Shown here: piece after piece, positions 18,103 through 25,046 of the stretch
Layout of the letters: the number at the start of each line of letters is the position of its first letter
How positions within the stretch are numbered: the first letter of the stretch is position 1
Assembly: GCF_002160765.1 (NCBI RefSeq)
Contig: NZ_NFLF01000025.1
Span: 1 to 42,893 of the forward strand
DNA length: 42,893 nucleotides
Direction of reading: 5' to 3'
From: Lachnoclostridium sp. An138
GTDB lineage: Bacteria > Bacillota > Clostridia > Lachnospirales > Lachnospiraceae
Position numbers and translations under genes: made by a program
The notes under the pieces: model-generated
Database searches by the model: none
What the model was told of the DNA's origin: nothing
Seen by the model: only the letters and a program-made list of their open reading frames with translations

Positions 18103-18136
18103 ATTATAGAGGACGGAAAACAAATAATTTGTCAAA
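18103..18136 (-). promoter_or_regulatory. spoIIE promoter with 21-bp spacer and overlapping Spo0A box
   Basis: On the minus strand TTGACA (18135-18130) and a perfect TATAAT (18108-18103) are 21 bases apart. The other strand reads TTTGTCAAA (18128-18136), an exact fit to the 0A-box consensus TTTGTCRAA. Two further ATGTC-TAAA-like copies lie upstream (18160-18168 and 18169-18178). Known: the B. subtilis spoIIE and spoIIG promoters have spacers of 21-22 bp and need Spo0A-P. Confidence 0.7.
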
Positions 18137-18195
18137 CTACGGAAGCAGAAATTGGAAATTTTAGACATTTTAGGACATAGAATCTGTCTTAAGAA

Positions 18196-18262
18196 ATTAA
18201 AAGCTGCCGTGACATATCACATCTGAACCTTTCGGCTTCACACCTGATATCTCACAGCAGCT
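18196..18262 (-). terminator. Intrinsic terminator after divIC
   Basis: On the minus strand AGCTGCTGTGAGATATCA pairs with TGATATGTCACGGCAGCT (two mismatches) and runs into TTTAATTTC. It separates the divIC transcript from spoIIE. Confidence 0.8.
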
Positions 18263-18324
18263 CTCTCATCCGCTCTCCGAATCGTCGGAATCCCATATTC
18301 CAAAATATTATATTCTGACAGAGA

Positions 18325-18630
18325 CTATTCCTCTGCCTTAAAGAGGATCTCATCCTCATAGACCAGCCCAAGCCGCTCCTTGGCCACTTCTTCCACATAC
18401 TTCTTGGTCTGGACGTATTTCTTAAGCTCTTCGATTTCCTGAGTTCTCTCCTGCTCTTCAGAAATCTGAGCCAGAAGCTCCTCTTCCTGTTTCTGGTACG
18501 CTTCATTCTTCTGCTGCAGCCGGAGCTTCCCGAAAGAAGCCACTAGCAGTAAGCAGAGAACAGCCGCGAAAACCAGCTTGAATTCCATACGCCGTTTGCG
18601 CTTCATCACGCGCCTGGTCTTCGTCGTCAT
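18325..18630 (-). CDS. divIC: Septum formation initiator, DivIC/FtsL family
   Basis: A small bitopic division protein of 101 residues. It has a basic cytoplasmic N-terminus, one membrane helix (about 17-36), then an extracellular coiled coil rich in Glu and Gln (about 38-75), and the conserved C-terminal segment containing AKERLGLVY. DivIC works with FtsL and DivIB at the division septum. Its ATG overlaps the stop codon of yabQ (ATGA) and follows GGAGG. The place between yabQ and spoIIE is that of divIC in Bacillus; the S1-domain gene yabR usually found after it is missing here. Confidence 0.9.
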   Translation of the reverse strand: MTTKTRRVMKRKRRMEFKLVFAAVLCLLLVASFGKLRLQQKNEAYQKQEEELLAQISEEQERTQEIEELKKYVQTKKYVEEVAKERLGLVYEDEILFKAEE

Positions 18631-18986
18631 GACTTCTTTCCTCCCTGGGTAGACTTTAAGGACATTATACCGCTTTTAACTGAATTATGCAATTTCTTTC
18701 TTACTTTTTTTAATAATTTTTCTAATTGCAAACACAATAACATCCCCAGGATTACAGCCGCAATCGCAAATCCCCGGATCGCGCCGCTGTTCTCCTCATA
18801 CAGCATTCGAAATATCAGAATTCCGCAGGCCAGCCAGTACAAAATATCCTCCACTGCCAGCGCCAGCGTCCCGTGGCGGACCAGGCAGCGGAAAAGGCGG
18901 ATGAAATCATAGAGGAGGGCGAGGAACACTCCCCACAGAAACGCCCTGGCAAAGAACTGCAGCTCCAGCAAAATTCCCTCGCTCAT
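18627..18986 (-). CDS. yabQ: Spore cortex biosynthesis protein YabQ
   Basis: A 119-residue membrane protein with three to four hydrophobic helices, beginning MSEGILLELQFF and ending in a basic tail. In B. subtilis YabQ is made under sigma-E in the mother cell and is needed for spore cortex formation. Assignment rests on the fold type, length and position between yabP and divIC. It starts 2 bases after the yabP stop codon with a poor ribosome binding site of its own, so it is probably translated by coupling, and it overlaps divIC by 4 bases. Confidence 0.85.
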   Translation of the reverse strand: MSEGILLELQFFARAFLWGVFLALLYDFIRLFRCLVRHGTLALAVEDILYWLACGILIFRMLYEENSGAIRGFAIAAVILGMLLCLQLEKLLKKVRKKLHNSVKSGIMSLKSTQGGKKS

Positions 18987-18988
18987 AT

Positions 18989-19273
18989 CTATTTAAACAG
19001 GCGGCCCAGAAGCGACGCTCCCGCCTTGTGGAAATCTGTCACTTCCGAATAGGCCATGCTGTCAATACGCCCTTCGATGTCCACCTCGCCCTTTTCCAGT
19101 GTCAGGCGGTTCACATGCAGATCCGCGCCTTTTATGGTCAGCATTCCCTGCTCCGTCTCCAGCAGAATCTCCGCAATGTCAAAGGAAATGACGTCTGTCA
19201 CGCCGCTCACAGTACCTGTCCTTCTATTGTTCAGCAAAAGCTTATGCGCCTTTGCATACTGCTTTTCCTCCAC
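18989..19273 (-). CDS. yabP: Sporulation protein YabP
   Basis: A 94-residue protein of the YabP/YqfC family. It contains the typical RRTGTVSGVTDVISFD stretch and a C-terminal LLGRLFK. YabP is a mother-cell sporulation protein of unknown mechanism, encoded together with YabQ. An ATG frame begins slightly further upstream, but I prefer the GTG at 19273. It lies 7 bases after AGGAGG, while the upstream ATG has no ribosome binding site. That AGGAGG is itself inside a terminator-like hairpin. Confidence 0.85.
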   Translation of the reverse strand: MEEKQYAKAHKLLLNNRRTGTVSGVTDVISFDIAEILLETEQGMLTIKGADLHVNRLTLEKGEVDIEGRIDSMAYSEVTDFHKAGASLLGRLFK

Positions 19274-19276
19274 AAA

Positions 19277-19325
19277 AAGACCTCCTAACATACTTAATCT
19301 CTTGTTAAATATATTAGAAGGTCTT
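19277..19325 (-). terminator. Terminator hairpin overlapping the yabP ribosome binding site
   Basis: On the minus strand AAGACCTTCTAA (19325-19314) pairs with TTAGGAGGTCTT (19288-19277) over 12 bases including one G-U pair, followed by more Ts. It lies 22 bases past the rqcP stop, so it can act as the terminator of the HU-rqcP transcript. The 3' arm contains the Shine-Dalgarno sequence AGGAGGT of yabP. Confidence 0.65.
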
Positions 19326-19347
19326 CCGTTTTATTCCATATTTTCAT

Positions 19348-19587
19348 TTAAAGATAACGGTACAGCTCTTTGGCATCCTCTTTACGCACAGTCTCCTGTA
19401 CGTCCAGAACCTCCACCTTCACGGCTTTGCTTCCAAACTGTATCTCTATCACGTCGCCCGCCTTGACATTTACTGACGCCTTCGCGGTCTTGCCGTTCAC
19501 CAGAACACGGCCCGCGTCGCAGGCCTCGTTCGCCACGGTTCTCCGCTTAATAAGGCGGGAAATCTTTAAATATTTATCCAGGCGCAT
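19348..19587 (-). CDS. rqcP: S4-domain RNA-binding protein RqcP (YabO)
   Basis: A 79-residue single S4 domain beginning MRLDKYLKISRLIKRRT, the family signature. RqcP works with RqcH on stalled 50S subunits to add C-terminal alanine tails. Both the Hsp15-like fold and the position next to HU and yabP support the call. The start is 6 bases after the HU stop, and no Shine-Dalgarno sequence is visible just before the ATG, so translation probably depends on ribosomes that finish HU. Confidence 0.92.
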   Translation of the reverse strand: MRLDKYLKISRLIKRRTVANEACDAGRVLVNGKTAKASVNVKAGDVIEIQFGSKAVKVEVLDVQETVRKEDAKELYRYL

Positions 19588-19593
19588 AATATA

Positions 19594-19866
19594 TTAGTTC
19601 AGAGCGTCCTTCAGTGCTTTTCCAGCTGTGAACTTCGGAGACTTGGAAGCCTTAATCTGCATAGTCTCGCCAGTCTGCGGATTTCTTCCCTCTCTTGCTG
19701 CTCTCTCAGATACCTTGAAAGTACCGAATCCAACCAGCTGAATCTGCTCGCCCTTCTTCAGTTCCTCAGCTACTACATCAGTGAAAGCCTTCAGAGCCTT
19801 CTCTGCATCTTTCTTGGATAACTCACTCTTCTCTGCAATCGCAGCAACCAATTCCATTCTGTTCAT
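19594..19866 (-). CDS. hup: DNA-binding protein HU
   Basis: A 90-residue histone-like protein that bends and compacts DNA. It shows the HU/IHF signature around VGFGTFKVSERAAREGRNP and the PKFTAGKALK end. The ATG at 19866 (MNRMEL) is used: it follows AGGAGG by about 10 bases, and the residues before it do not belong to the HU fold. It has its own strong promoter and precedes rqcP. Confidence 0.96.
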   Translation of the reverse strand: MNRMELVAAIAEKSELSKKDAEKALKAFTDVVAEELKKGEQIQLVGFGTFKVSERAAREGRNPQTGETMQIKASKSPKFTAGKALKDALN

Positions 19867-19949
19867 TCGGATAATTCCTCCTATCAATAATACTTCTTCT
19901 TGGTTTCGATGATATGTCTGTGTGTGCGTTCTCCATATCTTCTTTCCTA

Positions 19950-19978
19950 TTTATACCCGTTTCCAGTATATTTGTCAA
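19950..19978 (-). promoter_or_regulatory. Promoter of the HU-rqcP unit
   Basis: TTGACA (19978-19973) and TATAAA (19955-19950) on the minus strand are separated by 17 bases, about 85 bases before the HU start. Confidence 0.75.
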
Positions 19979-19993
19979 GGAGTTTCCCTTATT

Positions 19994-20437
19994 TTATATT
20001 TTTTCACAGCCGGCCCGGCTGGCGGAACCTCCGCTCTTCCGACGTTCCCGCTCTTCCTTCTCCATCCGCTTTACGGCTTCCCAGCTTGCCAGGCCTTCTT
20101 CCGCGGTCAAAGCCTTCTGATCCCCGAAGACATGAGGATGGCGGCGCACCAGTTTCTTCGCCAGCATGTCCACCACATCCTCTATGGTAAACCGGTTCTC
20201 TTCCGCCGCGATCTGGCTGTGCATCAGCACCTGCAGCATCACGTCGCCCAGCTCTTCACAGAGGTTTTCGTCATCCTTATGTTCAATGGCCTGCACGACC
20301 TCTTCACATTCCTCCCGCAGACACTTGATCATACTCTCATGGGTCTGCTTCCGGTCCCAGGGGCAGCCATGGTCGCTGCGAAGCTCCGCCACAATATCCA
20401 GGAGCTCTTCATAGGTATATCGTTTTTCCTGTTCCAT
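19994..20437 (-). CDS. mazG: MazG-family nucleotide pyrophosphohydrolase
   Basis: A 147-residue single-domain MazG protein. The metal-binding helices are visible in REECEEVVQAI and EELGDVMLQVLMH, and the motif CPWDRKQTH precedes them. These enzymes hydrolyse NTPs or dNTPs to monophosphates and are thought to clean the nucleotide pool. Long forms (YabN) carry an extra methylase domain; this one lacks it. I use the ATG at 20437, which follows GGGAGAG. Confidence 0.92.
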   Translation of the reverse strand: MEQEKRYTYEELLDIVAELRSDHGCPWDRKQTHESMIKCLREECEEVVQAIEHKDDENLCEELGDVMLQVLMHSQIAAEENRFTIEDVVDMLAKKLVRRHPHVFGDQKALTAEEGLASWEAVKRMEKEERERRKSGGSASRAGCEKI

Positions 20438-20458
20438 ATTCCGTCTCTCCCTTAACGC

Positions 20459-20494
20459 CGGTGTGCCGGGAACCAACATCTCCCCGGCACACCG
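20459..20494. terminator. GC-rich hairpin between pgm and mazG
   Basis: Perfect 12-base arms (CGGTGTGCCGGG and its complement) enclose 12 bases. It lies 34 bases past the phosphoglucomutase stop on the minus strand. No T tract follows directly, so termination is plausible but not canonical. Confidence 0.5.
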
Positions 20495-20527
20495 TACTGC
20501 TGCTTTTTCTGTATAGTTTTTGTACTT

Positions 20528-22210
20528 TTATGCCAGTATCGGCTTCAGGGCCGCCGCCAGCTTCTCTTTCTGCTCCTCTGCCTCTTTCAGATCCTTTCCA
20601 AGCGTCGTGAAATAGGTCTTGATCTTCGGCTCGGTGCCGGACGGGCGGACGATAACCTCGGCTCCGCCTTCCAGCTTGTACATCAGCACATTGGCTGCGG
20701 GAAGACCGGTCTCCTCTGTATTTTTGAAATCTGTCACCTTCACCACCGCATAACCGCCGATCTCCGCGGGCGGATTCTTGCGCAGGCTTTCCATGATTCC
20801 AGCCATCTTGTCCATACCGGACAGGCCCGGGAACTCAAAGCTGTCCACCTTATTCAGGTAGCGGCCGTATTTGTCATAAATCTCTTCCAGTCTCTGCTTG
20901 ATGGAAGAACCGATGCTTCTGTAGTAAGCAGCCATCTCACAGATCAGCATGGAGCCGATGATGGCGTCCTTGTCACGCACATAGGGGCCTGCAAGGTAAC
21001 CATAGCTCTCCTCGAAACCGAAGATGAAGCGGTCCACCTCTCCTGCTGCCTCAAGCTGGGCGATCTGGTCTCCAATCCATTTGAAGCCTGTCAGAACACT
21101 CCTGAGCTCTACGCCGTAATTCTTCGCCACCGCGTCAGCCAGGGGCGTGGAAACGATGGATTTCACCGCAACCGGATTCTCCGGCATGGTGCCGCTCTCG
21201 ATTCTTCCGGCACAGATGTAGTCCAGAAGCAGAACGCCCATCTCATTTCCGGATACCAGCTCATAGCTTCCGTCCGGACACTTCATGGCGATTCCCACAC
21301 GGTCCGCGTCCGGATCTGTAGCCAGCATCAGGTCTGCGCCGCTCTTCTCTGCCAGCTCAAGGCCGAGCCGCAGCGCCTCGAAAATCTCCGGGTTCGGATA
21401 AGGGCAGGTGGGGAAATTGCCGTCCGGATACTGCTGCTCCGGCACAATTGTAATATCAGTAATACCGATATCCTTCAGCACCCGGGTAACCGGAACCAGG
21501 CCGGAACCATTCAGCGGAGAGTACACCAGCTTCAGTCCCGCCGTCCTGCAGATGCCCGGACGCACGCTGCGGGCCTCAATCGCCGCATAGAGAGCTTCCT
21601 TGCAGTCGTCTCCCACGTATTCAATCAGACCGGCTGCCTGTCCCTCCTCGAAGGTCATCATCTTTGCTCCGGTCAGGATATCTGTCTTCTGAATCTCGGC
21701 ATATACAATGTCCGCCGCCTCGTCTGTCATCTGGCAGCCGTCCGGACCATATGCCTTATAACCGTTATATTTCGCAGGATTATGGGACGCCGTCACCATG
21801 ATTCCCGCGTTCGCCTGATAATAGCGGGTCGCAAAGCTCAGCGCCGGAACCGGCATCAGCGCGTCGTAAATGCGGACCTTGATTCCATTGGCAGCCAGCA
21901 CGCAGGCTGCTGTCTTCGCAAATACATCGCTGTTGATACGGCTGTCGAAGCTGATGGCCACCAGCTGATTTCCGCCCTGGGTCTTTACCCAGTTGGCCAG
22001 TCCCTGAGTCGCCTGGCGCACCACATAAATATTCATGCGGTTTGTTCCTGCTCCCAGCACGCCCCGGAGCCCTGCGGTACCGAATTTCAACGCCACCGCA
22101 AAGCGGTCCTTGATCTCATCTTCCTTGCCCTGAATCGCTTCCAGCTCTTCCTTCAGAGCCGGGTCCTCCAGGTCTGCTTCCATCCAACGCTTGTAATCAT
22201 CCATGTACAT
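20528..22210 (-). CDS. pgcA: Phosphoglucomutase / phosphomannomutase
   Basis: An alpha-D-phosphohexomutase that interconverts glucose 1- and 6-phosphate (or the mannose forms), feeding glycogen, cell wall and nucleotide-sugar synthesis. The 560-residue length and layout are those of the PgcA/YhxB group. Visible motifs are the phosphoserine loop TASHNPAKYNGYK, the metal-binding DPDADRVGIA, the sugar-binding GFEESYGY and the phosphate-binding RPSGTEPKIK. The ATG at 22210 follows GAGGTG. It has its own promoter and seems to be a single gene. Confidence 0.94.
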   Translation of the reverse strand: MYMDDYKRWMEADLEDPALKEELEAIQGKEDEIKDRFAVALKFGTAGLRGVLGAGTNRMNIYVVRQATQGLANWVKTQGGNQLVAISFDSRINSDVFAKTAACVLAANGIKVRIYDALMPVPALSFATRYYQANAGIMVTASHNPAKYNGYKAYGPDGCQMTDEAADIVYAEIQKTDILTGAKMMTFEEGQAAGLIEYVGDDCKEALYAAIEARSVRPGICRTAGLKLVYSPLNGSGLVPVTRVLKDIGITDITIVPEQQYPDGNFPTCPYPNPEIFEALRLGLELAEKSGADLMLATDPDADRVGIAMKCPDGSYELVSGNEMGVLLLDYICAGRIESGTMPENPVAVKSIVSTPLADAVAKNYGVELRSVLTGFKWIGDQIAQLEAAGEVDRFIFGFEESYGYLAGPYVRDKDAIIGSMLICEMAAYYRSIGSSIKQRLEEIYDKYGRYLNKVDSFEFPGLSGMDKMAGIMESLRKNPPAEIGGYAVVKVTDFKNTEETGLPAANVLMYKLEGGAEVIVRPSGTEPKIKTYFTTLGKDLKEAEEQKEKLAAALKPILA

Positions 22211-22247
22211 AGCTTTTGCACCTCACCCTTGATTTCTGAAAACTGCC

Positions 22248-22275
22248 GGGCCGGAAGACCACCGGCCCTTTTTTC
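22248..22275 (+). terminator. Plus-strand intrinsic terminator inside the pgm leader
   Basis: GGGCCGG, 7 bases, CCGGCCC, then six Ts read on the plus strand. No plus-strand gene lies just upstream, so it would stop antisense transcription out of pgm. Read on the minus strand it is a leader hairpin between promoter and start codon. Confidence 0.6.
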
Positions 22276-22281
22276 TCTATA

Positions 22282-22310
22282 ATTGTAAAATGTTTGGGTA
22301 TAAAAGTCAA
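22282..22310 (-). promoter_or_regulatory. Promoter of the phosphoglucomutase gene
   Basis: TTGACT (22310-22305) and TACAAT (22287-22282) on the minus strand have a 17-base spacer. Between this promoter and the CotS-like gene lie two GC-rich hairpins at about 22365-22425, the likely terminator of that gene. Confidence 0.7.
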
Positions 22311-22423
22311 TGAATATCCATGGTTTTGCAGAATTTATACAGCAATTTATACGGCAGTCCGCCGGCGCCCGAAAGGGCTTTCCCCCAGGGAAACGCCCCC
22401 GGCCGCCGGCTCCGGCGGCTCGG

Positions 22424-23425
22424 TCAGAAGCCAACGGAAAACAGTTCTCTTATCATTCTCTTCCGCCTTTCATCCTGTTCCAGGAAAACCCGCAGTTTTT
22501 CCGTACTCTTTTCCGGCACCCAGGCCTTGTTCGAATTGTAATAGTGATGGATCAGCTTCCAGACCTTTTCCGGATAGTACAGGCTCACGGCCAGGTAAAA
22601 CCGTTCCTGTTCCGACAGCGCCAGCTCCCGCTCGTAAGCCTCCAGCATCCGGGCGGCCAGCCTTCCGTTCCAGTTCTGCTTCTCCATGATTTTCCGCAGA
22701 AAAAGACAGATATCATTCACCTGCACATTGATTTCAAAGTGCTGAAAATTAACCACCGCCGTCTCCTGGCGGCTGATCAGAATATTATGGTGGATATATT
22801 CTCCATGGCAGACATGCTCTTCCCGGAGCGCGCGCTCATAGAGCTCCCCGCAGCCTGATGCCTCCAGCTTTTCCAGCGCCAGGCGCCCGTCCCGGAAGAC
22901 GGCTTCCGCGCACTGAAGAAACAGCAGTTCAAAGCTTCCCTTTTTATGCCTGTTCCGGATAAAGCTCTGCGCGCGCTTCAATTCCCGGTTGTGCTTTTCC
23001 AGCTCCCGCAGGCGCTCTGTACCCGCGCACTTTCGCTTTTCTTCCTCTCCAAGCTGCCACACGCCCCTGGCTTCCCTGTGAATCCGGGCCAGAGTACGCA
23101 TACTTCTCTGAAGCTCTTCTTCATTTCTCGGATCACATTCCCGGCCTGGCGGCCAGTTTTTCAGGATGTACGGCGTATCATAATCTCCTGTAGACACCAG
23201 GTTTCCGCTCCGGTTGGGAACAATCCGATCCACTCCGCAGACTCTGCGCTCTTCCAGACGTTCCAGCAGCGCCTGCTCACAGGGAAGTTTTGTCTGAGAG
23301 CCTGCAAATTCTTTCAATAATTTTAATCCCTGGTCTGTCTCAAGCATCAGGCTTCCGCGCCCGCCGAAACTTCTCTGAAGCCGGATATCATACTGCTCTA
23401 AAACCTGCAGTCCTTTTTCGTTCAC
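22424..23425 (-). CDS. CotS-family spore coat protein, kinase-like fold
   Basis: A 333-residue protein of the CotS/YsxE group, which has an aminoglycoside-phosphotransferase-like fold and associates with the spore coat. A catalytic-loop-like CHGEYIHHNIL and a following VVNFQHF mark the family. The usual catalytic Asp of the loop is Glu and the metal-binding Asp is Asn, so kinase activity is doubtful. The start appears to be a GTG preceded by a G-rich Shine-Dalgarno. It lies 25 bases after the CCA-adding enzyme gene and is probably co-transcribed with it. Confidence 0.8.
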   Translation of the reverse strand: MNEKGLQVLEQYDIRLQRSFGGRGSLMLETDQGLKLLKEFAGSQTKLPCEQALLERLEERRVCGVDRIVPNRSGNLVSTGDYDTPYILKNWPPGRECDPRNEEELQRSMRTLARIHREARGVWQLGEEEKRKCAGTERLRELEKHNRELKRAQSFIRNRHKKGSFELLFLQCAEAVFRDGRLALEKLEASGCGELYERALREEHVCHGEYIHHNILISRQETAVVNFQHFEINVQVNDICLFLRKIMEKQNWNGRLAARMLEAYERELALSEQERFYLAVSLYYPEKVWKLIHHYYNSNKAWVPEKSTEKLRVFLEQDERRKRMIRELFSVGF

Positions 23426-23431
23426 ACAAAT

Positions 23432-23468
23432 CCCCCCGTTCCTTTCAAATCTATGAAGAAACGGGGGG
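23432..23468 (-). promoter_or_regulatory. Hairpin joining the end of cca to the ribosome binding site of the CotS-like gene
   Basis: On the minus strand CCCCCCGTT, part of the last codons of cca, pairs over 9 bases with AACGGGGGG, which contains the ribosome binding site of the next gene. A ribosome reaching the end of cca would open the stem. Confidence 0.5.
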
Positions 23469-24791
23469 TATTATTCTTTTTAAAAGCGATTCTTTTGTAT
23501 TATATTCCGGATGCTCGATGACCAGCTCCAGAAGCTCGTTTAAGGTCTGTCCAAGCTGAGGTCCGGGCTTCATTCCCGCGTCAATCAGATCCCTGCCCGT
23601 CACAGCCAGCTCCTTCAGGGACAGGCACTCCTGCTCCTCCAGAATTTTCTTATACAGCCGTTCTATTTCCGCCAGGGCTTCCAGCTTTTCTTCCTGAAGC
23701 GCCGGATTCTGCGCCAGAATGTCAGCCCGGCGCACCTTCAGGTAATCCGGAAAAATATCCGCTCCTATCCGGTGCACCGCCCGGCGCACGCCTCTCTGGG
23801 TGGCCGGGATCTGCAGATCATCGTGAACCAGCACCAGCTTCACTGCCTTCTTCCGGGTATCGTTGTCAAATTTCAGCCGGCGAAGAATCTGATTGGCAAG
23901 CTCCGCGCCCTTCTGGGCATGATTGTAGAAATGATCGATTCCCTGCTCATCTGTGGTCCGGGTCAGAGGTTTTCCAATGTCATGAAGCAGAACCGCCAGA
24001 CGCAGCGTCTTATCCGCCTCCACAAAGGGCAGCGCATGCAGAATATGCTCTCCCGCGGACCAGCAGTGATGCGGATGATTCTGAGGCGTCTCCATGCAGG
24101 CGTCAAATTCCGGAAGAATCACAGCCGAAATCCCCGTCTCCCACAGAACCCGAAATGTCTCCGGATGGGGGGAGGTAAGAAGCTTGACCAGCTCGGTCTG
24201 AATCCGTTCCGCGCTGACTTTGGACAGACGGGGCGCGAATTCGGAGAGGGCCGCCTTCGTCTTTTCCTCTATGGCAAAATCCAGCTGGGCGGAAAAGCGC
24301 ACTGCCCTTAAGATGCGCAGCGCGTCCTCCGTAAACCGCTCTCTCGGATCGCCCACACAGCGGATCTGGCCCCGCTTCAGATCGCCGAGGCCGTCAAAGG
24401 CATCCACAAGCCCTTCCCTGTCATTGTATGCCATGGCGTTAACCGTAAAGTCCCGCCTTTTCAAATCCTCCAGCAGACTGGGCGTGAACGTCACCTTTTC
24501 CGGATGGCGGCCGTCCAAATACTCCCCGTCGATCCGGTAGGTGGTGACCTCAAAGCCCTCTCTCCCCTGCATGACCGTCACCGTCCCATGCTGAAGCCCC
24601 GTATCCAGCGTCCTGGGAAAGAGCGCCTTCACCTGCTCCGGCCGGGCGTTCGTCGTGATATCCCAGTCCGCCGCGTTCCGCCCCAGAATGGCGTCGCGGA
24701 CGCAGCCGCCCACCACGTAAGCCTCGAAGCCGGCTTCTGTGAGAACTGATATGATATGATTTGCTTTTTCCGGGATCTGGATTCGTATCAT
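23451..24791 (-). CDS. cca: CCA tRNA nucleotidyltransferase
   Basis: Adds or repairs the 3' CCA end of tRNAs. The class II nucleotidyltransferase motif GGCVRDAILGRNAADWDITT opens the protein. Next come the RRDFTVNAMAY and FTEDALRILRAVRFSAQL motifs, and a later HD-type domain (LHDIGKP). At 446 residues it is the Firmicutes form with HD domain. The frame is open upstream to 24899, but I use the ATG at 24791, which follows AAAGGAAG and directly begins the conserved fold. The same transcript probably includes the CotS-like gene. Confidence 0.95.
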   Translation of the reverse strand: MIRIQIPEKANHIISVLTEAGFEAYVVGGCVRDAILGRNAADWDITTNARPEQVKALFPRTLDTGLQHGTVTVMQGREGFEVTTYRIDGEYLDGRHPEKVTFTPSLLEDLKRRDFTVNAMAYNDREGLVDAFDGLGDLKRGQIRCVGDPRERFTEDALRILRAVRFSAQLDFAIEEKTKAALSEFAPRLSKVSAERIQTELVKLLTSPHPETFRVLWETGISAVILPEFDACMETPQNHPHHCWSAGEHILHALPFVEADKTLRLAVLLHDIGKPLTRTTDEQGIDHFYNHAQKGAELANQILRRLKFDNDTRKKAVKLVLVHDDLQIPATQRGVRRAVHRIGADIFPDYLKVRRADILAQNPALQEEKLEALAEIERLYKKILEEQECLSLKELAVTGRDLIDAGMKPGPQLGQTLNELLELVIEHPEYNTKESLLKRIIPPVSS

Positions 24792-24883
24792 GAGGTCTTC
24801 CTTTCCACCTGTGAATTTCCTTGATTTACAGGTTATTATAGCCCAGACCGGAATTTGTTTCAACTCATGAAAACAAAAATGGC

Positions 24884-24929
24884 AGCGTCGGTGTACCAAG
24901 GGGCAATACGCCCTTGGTACACCGACGCT
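24884..24929. terminator. Long perfect palindrome downstream of proS
   Basis: Perfect 19-base arms around 8 bases, flanked on the minus strand by TGCCATTTTTG. It stands between the proS terminator and the cca start and probably insulates cca from upstream transcription. Confidence 0.55.
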
Positions 24930-24940
24930 AAACAGGCCGC

Positions 24941-24980
24941 AAAAAAAGCTGCTCAGATTTCCCCGAACAGCTTTTTTCTT
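24941..24980. terminator. Intrinsic terminator of proS
   Basis: AGCTGCTC and GAACAGCT form a stem with an A run on one side and a T run on the other, so it works on either strand. It is about 70 bases past the proS stop on the minus strand. Confidence 0.85.
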
Positions 24981-25046
24981 ATTATAATTTATAATGTGAT
25001 AATGGTTTTTGGTTTATGATTCCTTTATTATTCCGTACGCCTTCCC

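Noticed and set aside
19971-19979. Spo0A boxes at the HU, trp and proS promoters (TTTGTCAAG)
   Set aside because: They are the complement of ordinary TTGACA -35 elements followed by A, so the match is expected by chance.
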